Source of the DNA: Bacteroidota bacterium
GTDB lineage: Bacteria > Bacteroidota > Bacteroidia > Chitinophagales > Chitinophagaceae
Direction of reading: 5' to 3'
Assembly (NCBI GenBank): GCA_026391455.1
Contig: JAPLEH010000008.1
Coordinates: 57,227-121,226, forward strand
DNA: 64,000 nt
Shown in pieces: positions 8,999 to 14,734 of the stretch. Below the pieces are notes generated by a model. That model was not told the DNA's origin. It saw nothing but the letters and a program-made list of their open reading frames with translations, and ran no database searches. Made by a program: the position numbers and the translations under genes. Every line of letters begins with the position of its first letter. Positions within the stretch are counted from its first letter, which is position 1.

Positions 8999-10570
8999 TC
9001 AGGCGAAAGTCTCAAATCCCTGATTAAGATATATGCCTTGCTGTACGGCGAACTGATTAAGCCGGTCTGTAAAACTGAAATCCTTGATGATACCGGCCAC
9101 CAGATTGATATCATCGGCAAAAATGCGGTCTTCTTCAGCAAAACTCACATACTCACGTACATGCTCATGCGCAAATTCGAGTATGGCACTGCTTTTCAGC
9201 GGGCGACGGAATTCAATGGCCTGACAGGCAGAAAGTAATTCGATGGCCAGTATATATTCCAGGTTGTCGAGCACCTGGTTAAGTTTACGTCCGCTGATAC
9301 TGCCCATACTTACATGATCTTCCTGCCCCAGTGAGGTGGGAATACTGTCGGCACTGGCCGGAAAGCACAAGGTCTTGTTTTCAGTAACTAATGCGGCGGT
9401 CGTGTATTGGGGGATCATGAACCCACTGTTGAGCCCTACATCCCGCATTAATAATAGCGGAAGTCCCCATTTCCCTTCGAGGAGTAAATAGCATCGGCGG
9501 TCGCTGATATTACCGGCTTCGGCTGCCGCAAAGCAGCAATAATCCAGCGGCAGTGCCATCGGTTGGCCATGAAAATTTCCGCCGCTAATGGTATCGTCTG
9601 CCCCGAAGATGATCGGATTATCGGTTACTGCATTCAATTCGATTTCGGTCAGTTCCTTTAAATGCAGCCAGGCATTGCGACTGGCCCCGTGTACCTGTGG
9701 CATACAACGAAGTGAATAGGGATCTTGTACTCTTCCGCAATCCATATGGCTTTGCATGATAGCGGAATCGTGCAGCAATAAACGCAATCGTTGTGCCACG
9801 AGCCGATTGCCGGCATAAGGTCGCAGATCGTGCAGGCGTTCGTCGAAGGGTGCTTTGGTACCAGTGAGGGCTTCCAGGCTCATGGCCCCGATAATATCTG
9901 CAGCTTCGAGGCAATTGTGCATCCGCTGGACGGCCTTTACGGCAAATGATAAAATGAATTGTGTGCCGTTGATCAAGGCGAGACCTTCTTTTGGGCCCAG
10001 CGCTATGGGCGCAAGCTGGTATTTATTCAATAGTTCTATGGCGGCTTTACCATTTACAGGGTCCTGTCCCTTTTCTACTAATTTGCCCAAGCCGATGAGG
10101 GGCAGGAACAAGTGTGCCAATGGGGCCAAATCTCCACTGGCCCCCACACTCCCTTTTTCGGGTACCACGGGGATGATGTCCTGATCGATATGCCACATGA
10201 TCCGCTCAATGGTGGAGAGTTGTACCCCGCTAAATCCTTGTGCCAATGCATGTACTTTGGTGATCAGCATCAGCTTTGCCACTTCTGCCGGTATGGGATT
10301 GCCGGTACCCACACTATGGCTTTGGAGGATTTTATATTGGAGTGTTGCAGTATCGGCAGCGGAAATGGGCGTATTGGCAAGGATACCGAATCCGGTATTT
10401 ACACCGTAAACCGTCCTGTTTTTGTCTACAATTTCCTGTACGGCATGCTGGCTTGCTTTTATTTTTTGTATTGCTTCCGGGCTCAGTACAGCCTTTACCT
10501 TGCCTGCTGCAATAGCGATAGCGGTTGAAACGGTAAGTTGATCTATTCCATACAAAAACGGTTGTGACAT
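8999..10570 (-). CDS. hutH: Histidine ammonia-lyase
   Basis: First step of histidine degradation: L-histidine to urocanate plus ammonia. The MIO-cofactor triad Ala-Ser-Gly is present in KGSVGASGDLAPLAHL; other signatures are YGVNTGFGILAN, QDPYSLRCMPQVHGASRN and AVTDNPIIF. I chose the ATG at 10570 (MSQPFLYGIDQLTVS, 523 residues) over an upstream in-frame ATG at 10591 because family members begin here and the extra seven residues (MRLQLPA) add nothing. It is on the hutU strand but separated from it by deoD, so the two hut genes need separate promoters or read through deoD antisense. No hutI or hutG is in the window. Confidence 0.95.
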   Translation of the reverse strand: MSQPFLYGIDQLTVSTAIAIAAGKVKAVLSPEAIQKIKASQHAVQEIVDKNRTVYGVNTGFGILANTPISAADTATLQYKILQSHSVGTGNPIPAEVAKLMLITKVHALAQGFSGVQLSTIERIMWHIDQDIIPVVPEKGSVGASGDLAPLAHLFLPLIGLGKLVEKGQDPVNGKAAIELLNKYQLAPIALGPKEGLALINGTQFILSFAVKAVQRMHNCLEAADIIGAMSLEALTGTKAPFDERLHDLRPYAGNRLVAQRLRLLLHDSAIMQSHMDCGRVQDPYSLRCMPQVHGASRNAWLHLKELTEIELNAVTDNPIIFGADDTISGGNFHGQPMALPLDYCCFAAAEAGNISDRRCYLLLEGKWGLPLLLMRDVGLNSGFMIPQYTTAALVTENKTLCFPASADSIPTSLGQEDHVSMGSISGRKLNQVLDNLEYILAIELLSACQAIEFRRPLKSSAILEFAHEHVREYVSFAEEDRIFADDINLVAGIIKDFSFTDRLNQFAVQQGIYLNQGFETFA

Positions 10571-10669
10571 AGCAGGCAATTGAAGCCGCAAAATAATGGA
10601 AATGCCGGATTATCGGGCAGTAAATACAAGCGCCATGCCGGGAAGAAAGAAGTACTTATTCTGCACTGC

Positions 10670-10701
10670 TTGCAACTAATCGGGAATAGCTTTTATCTTT
10701 A
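10670..10701 (+). promoter_or_regulatory. Possible Bacteroidota promoter upstream of the paired secreted proteins
   Basis: TATCTTTA at 10694-10701 is one base from the Bacteroidota -7 box TAnnTTTG, with a TTGC at 10670 at about the right distance for the -33 box. It lies ~38 bases before the ATG at 10739. Weak consensus; inference only. Confidence 0.35.
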
Positions 10702-10738
10702 CCATACCGAAATCGGTATTGTACGAACCCATCCAATG

Positions 10739-11263
10739 ATGCGAATTATTATATTGACCAACATTTTCCTGATTTTATCTCTCGCCGGCCAGGCCCAACA
10801 AACCCCGGGCACTGCTGCTATCAGTACAACCGGCTGCACCCTTCAGGTATATTGTTTTCCTGGCAGGTTCGACAGCTATGAATTAGAGGATGGCTCACTG
10901 GTTTTTGCAGATGACTGCGAAAAAGACGGGGTTACCTATGGAGTATATTGTGTGAAACTGAAAACGGCAACGGGCAATCTCGATGCTGCAGAAGATTCGA
11001 TCGCCACTTACCTTGATTTCTTAAAGCTCGACTTTGGTATTGTATCTGCCAAAGGTTATGATAAAGGTCATCGGCTGAATAATGATGAAAATACCCGGGG
11101 CATCTATGATACCTGGGAAGATGCAGATAAATATAAATGGAAAGTGAAGGCCTGGACAAACCGTCAGTTTATCTGTGTACTATACATGCACAGTGCAAAG
11201 GAATTGCCGGAAAAAAAAGCAAGTGTATTCCTGGACGGTCTTCGTTTTCCCGGCATGAAATAG
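10739..11263 (+). CDS. Secreted protein of unknown function, paralogue of next gene
   Basis: About 174 residues from the ATG at 10739 (MRIIILTNIFLILSLAGQAQ, a clear signal peptide); an adjacent ATG at 10736 is equally possible, while the longer in-frame extension back to 10580 overlaps the hutH start and lacks a signal peptide. The mature part has cysteines in TTGCTLQVYCFPGRFD, DDCEKDG and YCVKL, likely disulfides, and a motif KGYDKGHRLNNDENTRGI. The next gene has the same order of motifs. I do not recognise the family. Predicted periplasmic or extracellular. Confidence 0.7.
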   Translation: MRIIILTNIFLILSLAGQAQQTPGTAAISTTGCTLQVYCFPGRFDSYELEDGSLVFADDCEKDGVTYGVYCVKLKTATGNLDAAEDSIATYLDFLKLDFGIVSAKGYDKGHRLNNDENTRGIYDTWEDADKYKWKVKAWTNRQFICVLYMHSAKELPEKKASVFLDGLRFPGMK

Positions 11264-11309
11264 AGTTCTATTAATTTTACTTATTGAAAAGTTTAAATTT
11301 GAAGCGTAC

Positions 11310-11819
11310 ATGAAATTCAGGATCCTTGCCCTGTTGCTGTTTACCGGAATGGTGTCGGGTTATTCGCAATCATTGAAGAAATATCCCGTAGGCAATTCGG
11401 GTTGTGTCCTTTATAGTTATTGCCCCATCACATTTGAATCGTCGAAAAGTCAGGATTCATCGCTGGTCTATACCGGAGAATGCCCTTCGGGTGACATCAA
11501 TTATGGGCTGATCTGTGTAAAATTGCTGAATCCGCTCACAGATCTTGATATGGCAGAAAGTTTGCTGATCGCCTATGCCGATCATTTAAAAGGAAGTTTT
11601 GACATCACGCAATCAGCAGGATATGGGAAAGGACATCGCCTGAATAATAATGAGAAGACACGGGGTATTCTGGACTATTGGCAGGATAATGAAAAGAACA
11701 ATTGGAAGATCAAGGCCTGGACAGACGGAAAGTATATTGGGTTTTTATATGCATATAGCAAAAAAGAATTACCTGACACAAAAGTGAATGTGTTCCTTGA
11801 CGGATTTCGATTGCCGTAA
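11310..11819 (+). CDS. Secreted protein of unknown function, tandem paralogue
   Basis: A 169-residue protein starting MKFRILALLLFTGMVSGYSQ (signal peptide). It shares with the preceding gene the Cys pattern (NSGCVLYSYCP, GECPSGD, GLICVKLL), the block SAGYGKGHRLNNNEKTRGIL and the C-terminal NVFLDGFRLP. The pair therefore arose by tandem duplication. The 46-base gap suggests co-transcription. It ends just before a strong hairpin terminator that is shared with the convergent tRNA-Arg gene. Confidence 0.72.
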   Translation: MKFRILALLLFTGMVSGYSQSLKKYPVGNSGCVLYSYCPITFESSKSQDSSLVYTGECPSGDINYGLICVKLLNPLTDLDMAESLLIAYADHLKGSFDITQSAGYGKGHRLNNNEKTRGILDYWQDNEKNNWKIKAWTDGKYIGFLYAYSKKELPDTKVNVFLDGFRLP

Positions 11820-11854
11820 ATGATAAACGATAACGTTGTTGACTAAAGAAAATA

Positions 11855-11884
11855 AAAAAGCCCCTGCGATGCGGGGGCTTTTTT
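11855..11884. terminator. Bidirectional intrinsic terminator
   Basis: AAGCCCCTGC-GAT-GCGGGGGCTT hairpin flanked by A-run on the left and T-run on the right, so it can end transcription from both sides: the secreted-protein pair (plus) and the tRNA-Arg(UCU)/intron transcript (minus), whose 3' end lies at 11886. Confidence 0.9.
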
Positions 11885-11949
11885 GTGATCCGGATTGGAT
11901 TCAAACCAATGACCTACTGCTTAGCTTACCAACTACGGCTTTCGCCGCT

Positions 11950-11963
11950 TCCGCCGGGGCGGA
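11950..11963. repeat. 14-bp palindrome in the P9 region of the group I intron
   Basis: TCCGCCGGGGCGGA, near-perfect self-complement, sits between the S element and the 3' splice site. It differs by one base from TCCGCCGCGGCGGA found repeatedly in the tRNA-Cys array at 61.2-61.8 kb, so it belongs to a dispersed palindrome family that lands in peripheral loops of structured RNAs. Confidence 0.75.
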
Positions 11964-12015
11964 GTTTGTGGTCTGGACTATAACTTCACCATTGCAGGTG
12001 TGTCACGTTTAGTCT

Positions 12016-12432
12016 CTACGGAACCTTTCTGTAATCGCTGGCCAGGTGTGTATACCTGACCTGATTATTCAGGGATGCTTTTACCCTTAAAGTAAATGTC
12101 TTGTTATAAAGCCCCGGATCAAAATAATAACATTCATCGGTCTGCGGACAATACACTGCGTAAATATCTACGAGCTTTTTGTCAACCGGTTTTGTTATCA
12201 CTCCTTTGGCAGTGCTGTAACTGCTTCGGAAAGGGATCATCAGGGCTTCGTTTTTTGAGAGGTTCCTGAATTTAACCTGTACCGTTTTGAATACACCGCC
12301 TTTATAGATCACGAGATCAAAAGGGGAGTGTTCAGTCTCAGGTACAAGAATCAGAAAACCCTGCAAAAACAAGTCTACTTTAACCTTCAAAACACCCAGA
12401 TCGCCTTTGTTTTTCGTATGATGATAAATCAT
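12016..12432 (-). CDS. Group I intron homing endonuclease, PD-(D/E)XK type (I-Ssp6803I-like)
   Basis: A 138-residue protein encoded wholly within the intron. It contains SPFDLVIYKGGVFKTVQVKF, which fits the PD-(D/E)XK nuclease core (Asp in SPFD, then Q-V-K on the next strand), as in the cyanobacterial tRNA-intron enzyme I-Ssp6803I, whose acidic/Gln-x-Lys site is similar. Other parts (LVDIYAVYCPQTDECYYFDP) also match what I recall for that family. Established role of such enzymes: cutting intronless tRNA alleles so that the intron is copied in. The reading frame is intact, so the element may still be mobile. The last residues (DYRKVP) and stop overlap ribozyme R/P7 sequence. Confidence 0.85.
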   Translation of the reverse strand: MIYHHTKNKGDLGVLKVKVDLFLQGFLILVPETEHSPFDLVIYKGGVFKTVQVKFRNLSKNEALMIPFRSSYSTAKGVITKPVDKKLVDIYAVYCPQTDECYYFDPGLYNKTFTLRVKASLNNQVRYTHLASDYRKVP

Positions 12433-12611
12433 GCGTGAAAATATTCAAAAGCGGTCTTAGTTTCCTCGGTATTGCCATCTTTTCAGGAAGGGTTTACCGA
12501 TACGGTGACATGCACTTAAACAGTTTTGTTTCCCGTTTAAGGCTCCAATTTTTCTTAAAGGCAGTTGCTCTATTCAACTGAGCTACCGGACCATCTTAAA
12601 AAGAACGGCTG

Positions 12612-12643
12612 CAAAGGTACTTTTTTTCTGCCTTACTTCCAAA
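12612..12643 (-). promoter_or_regulatory. Promoter of the split tRNA-Arg gene
   Basis: On the minus strand TTTG (12643-12640), 20 bases, then TACCTTTG (12619-12612): exact matches to the Bacteroidota -33 and -7 boxes at consensus spacing. The -7 box ends ~20 bases before the tRNA 5' end at 12592. Confidence 0.8.
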
Positions 12644-12708
12644 GCAAATTGAACCCTGCCAACCGGCCGTATTTTATGCGTTCCGGGGTATCTGCTTTAT
12701 ATTTACCC

Positions 12709-13200
12709 ATGCGAAAACTCTATCAGTTTTTCTTTCTTTTATTGCTGATACTTTTCATTGTATCGTTTCTGTATGGCACGCTGCTTTCCTATGGCGTTTA
12801 TCAAACCACCTATCTGGTAAAAACGCCTGCTGAAACCCACACCAAGACGGCCCCCTTCTTTTTTCATATTTATACAGGATTGTGGCAGGGATTGGTATTT
12901 ACCGCGGTACTTTTTTTCACTATTGCCATGACTTTCCGGATGGCGTTCCGGCAGCAGAAAAAATTTACCCTCCGGGATATCATCCAGTATTGCGGATTAT
13001 TTTTTGGTCTAACTGCACTTGTTTATATTTTATTTACGGGCTGGTTTTATTTTTCAGGATATTATATTGGGTTATTCCTCCTGTCGGCCAATTTCTTTAT
13101 ACTTCCGGCTCCCCTTTGGTGGGTATTACCGCTGGTTTGGATCGCATTGTTTATCTTTCTGGGCGAGAAAATTAAAAACAAACCGGAGTATGAACGTTAA
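12709..13200 (+). CDS. Integral membrane protein, four predicted helices, unknown function
   Basis: A 163-residue protein starting MRKLYQFFFLLLLILFIVSF at 12709. The frame is open back to 12565 but that part overlaps the tRNA-Arg 5' exon and promoter, so the ATG at 12709 is preferred. Four hydrophobic segments are seen: the N-terminus, ~residues 60-80 (GLWQGLVFTAVLFFTIAMTF), ~95-115 and ~125-157. The C-terminus is basic (EKIKNKPEYER). Its stop overlaps the start of ung by 11 bases, so translation of the two may be coupled. No family recognised. Confidence 0.7.
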   Translation: MRKLYQFFFLLLLILFIVSFLYGTLLSYGVYQTTYLVKTPAETHTKTAPFFFHIYTGLWQGLVFTAVLFFTIAMTFRMAFRQQKKFTLRDIIQYCGLFFGLTALVYILFTGWFYFSGYYIGLFLLSANFFILPAPLWWVLPLVWIALFIFLGEKIKNKPEYER

Positions 13201-13864
13201 GATCGAAGCATCGTGGAAAGAAGCGCTCAAAGCGGAATTCAGCAAACCCTATTTTCAACAGATCGCCACGCATATCAAAACAGAAAAGTCGCAGGGCAAG
13301 ACCATTTACCCGCCTGGCAGCCTTCTCTTCAATGCCTTTAATACCACCCCTTTTGATAAAGTAAAAGTGGTGCTGCTGGGGCAAGACCCTTATCATGGAC
13401 CCGGACAGGCGCATGGGCTTTGTTTTTCCGTACAAAACGGGGTTCCCCCCCCACCCTCCCTGGTCAATATCTTTAAAGAACTGCAGGATGATACCGGTGT
13501 AGCCATTCCCAATCATGGCAATCTCACCTACTGGGCCGAACAAGGTATATTCTTACTCAATGCCTCCCTGACCGTACGGGCCGGCGAACCGATGAGCCAC
13601 GCCAAAATCGGCTGGGCTACTTTTACAGATACGGTGATCAAAACCATTTCGGAAAAGAAAAAAAACATTGTTTTTCTGTTGTGGGGAAAGTTTGCACAGG
13701 AAAAAAGGGTATTGATCGATGAATCGAAGCATTGCATTCTTCGTACTGTTCACCCCTCACCATTATCTGCACATGGTGGTTTTTTTGGCAGTAAACATTT
13801 TTCCAAAACCAATGAATACCTGGCCGCGCATGGTATCGATCCGATCGACTGGCAATTGCCTTAA
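13190..13864 (+). CDS. ung: Uracil-DNA glycosylase, family 1
   Basis: Removes uracil from DNA in base-excision repair. 224 residues from the ATG at 13190 (MNVKIEASWKEALKAEFSKP), the typical Ung N-terminus; a longer frame upstream is read through the preceding gene and is rejected. The catalytic water-activating loop GQDPYHGPGQAHGLCFSV and the C-terminal HPSPLSAHGGFFGSKHFSKTN region (active-site His and DNA-intercalating loop) are complete. The start lies inside the end of the preceding membrane-protein gene. Confidence 0.97.
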   Translation: MNVKIEASWKEALKAEFSKPYFQQIATHIKTEKSQGKTIYPPGSLLFNAFNTTPFDKVKVVLLGQDPYHGPGQAHGLCFSVQNGVPPPPSLVNIFKELQDDTGVAIPNHGNLTYWAEQGIFLLNASLTVRAGEPMSHAKIGWATFTDTVIKTISEKKKNIVFLLWGKFAQEKRVLIDESKHCILRTVHPSPLSAHGGFFGSKHFSKTNEYLAAHGIDPIDWQLP

Positions 13865-13956
13865 TTTCGCATACGTGCTACTCGTTCTAATTATGATCAG
13901 ACATAACAATACCTGATTATATTATTTTGCAGAAATTATAACCGGATAAATAACTC

Positions 13957-14694
13957 ATGAAACTGGTAAAAGATATACTGGCCCGCATACTGGCCTTTTG
14001 GGGTCTGGTGACGTTTGTGCTCACCTTCCTGATCATTTTTATTCCTTCTATGTTTTGCTGGCTGATACCGGATCCCAGAGGACAAGCTATTTTTATCCGC
14101 ATCTCCCGTATCTGGATGCATATATGGCTCCGGCTGGTTGGTTGTCCATTTCGTATCAAAGGAAAAGAACATTTCAAAAAAGGCAGCACCTATATTGTTA
14201 CCTGCAATCATAATTCATTGCTGGATATTCCTCTCTCCTCTCCCTTCATACCCGGCCCCAATAAGACCATCGCTAAATCGTCGTTTGCCAAAGTGCCATT
14301 ATTCGGATTCTATTATATGAAAGGCGCACTACTCTTAAATCGTAAAAGCGAAGCCAGCCGCAGAGAAAGTTTTGACAAAATGAAAGCCATTCTGGCCCGG
14401 CATATTCATATGTGTATATACCCGGAAGGCACCCGCAACCGTACTGATCAGCCCCTGAAAAAATTTCATGATGGCGCTTTTCGGCTGGCCATCGAAACGG
14501 GTCATGCCATCATTCCCGCTGTAATCCTTCATACCAAAAAAGTATTACCCACCAATAAAGCATTTTGGTTCTGGCCGGGAAAGATTGAAATGCATTTCCT
14601 GGAAGCCATTGAACCGGCAGGCCTGAGCATTGATGCGTTGAAGGAAAAAGTATTTACTATAATGAGTGATTATTACCGGACCAATGCCTCATGA
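13957..14694 (+). CDS. plsC: 1-acyl-sn-glycerol-3-phosphate acyltransferase family protein
   Basis: Transfers an acyl chain to lysophosphatidic acid to make phosphatidic acid in phospholipid synthesis, at the inner membrane. 245 residues with a membrane helix at ~8-37. The catalytic HX4D motif is H85-D90 (CNHNSLLDIPL), the substrate motif is YPEGTRNRTD, and a third block AIIPAVILHTKK follows. The gene converges with lptD. Assignment to PlsC rather than another acyltransferase of the superfamily is by motif and size. Confidence 0.88.
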   Translation: MKLVKDILARILAFWGLVTFVLTFLIIFIPSMFCWLIPDPRGQAIFIRISRIWMHIWLRLVGCPFRIKGKEHFKKGSTYIVTCNHNSLLDIPLSSPFIPGPNKTIAKSSFAKVPLFGFYYMKGALLLNRKSEASRRESFDKMKAILARHIHMCIYPEGTRNRTDQPLKKFHDGAFRLAIETGHAIIPAVILHTKKVLPTNKAFWFWPGKIEMHFLEAIEPAGLSIDALKEKVFTIMSDYYRTNAS

Positions 14695-14734
14695 AATGAA
14701 TGTTGTTATTATCAACAGTCGTTGCTACCCAACA

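Larger units (their letters stand above)
11925..12557 (-). ncRNA. Group I intron (self-splicing ribozyme) with inserted ORF
   Basis: Core elements in order on the minus strand: P3 5' strand TGTCAC (12510-12505); P/P4 ATCGGTAAACCC (12501-12490); Q/P4' AATACCGAGG (12473-12464), with CGGTA pairing TACCG; R/P7 around GTTCCGTAGAGACTAAACG (12024-12006); P3 3' strand GTGACA (12006-12001); S/P7' AAGTTATAGTCC (11986-11975), with GACTA pairing TAGTC; terminal G at 11925. The ORF for the homing endonuclease lies between Q and R and its TAG stop sits in the R element. Location after U34 of a tRNA recalls the bacterial tRNA introns of subgroup IC3; the subgroup is inferred. I could not define P1/IGS with confidence. 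P9 carries a 14-bp palindrome (11950-11963). Confidence 0.88.
11886..12592 (-). tRNA. tRNA-Arg(UCU), split by a group I intron in the anticodon
   Basis: 5' exon 12592-12558 and 3' exon 11924-11886 give a 74-nt tRNA after removal of 633 nt. The acceptor stem pairs GGTCCGG with CCGGATC (one G-U), the D stem GCTC with GAGC, the anticodon stem ACTGC with GCAGT, and the T stem ATTGG with CCAAT around TTTGAAT. The joined anticodon loop reads CT-TCT-AA, anticodon UCU. The exon junction follows U34: the 5' exon ends in U and the intron ends in G, the hallmarks of group I splicing. CCA is not encoded. Specificity depends on the exact splice site, which I placed by these rules. Confidence 0.88.

Noticed and set aside
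12565..12708. Longer N-terminus for the membrane protein upstream of ung
   Set aside because: It overlaps the tRNA-Arg 5' exon and promoter and lacks protein character; ATG 12709 begins a proper membrane helix.
13019..13189. Extended Ung N-terminus
   Set aside because: The extra 57 residues are read from the preceding gene in another frame; Ung proteins begin at 13190.
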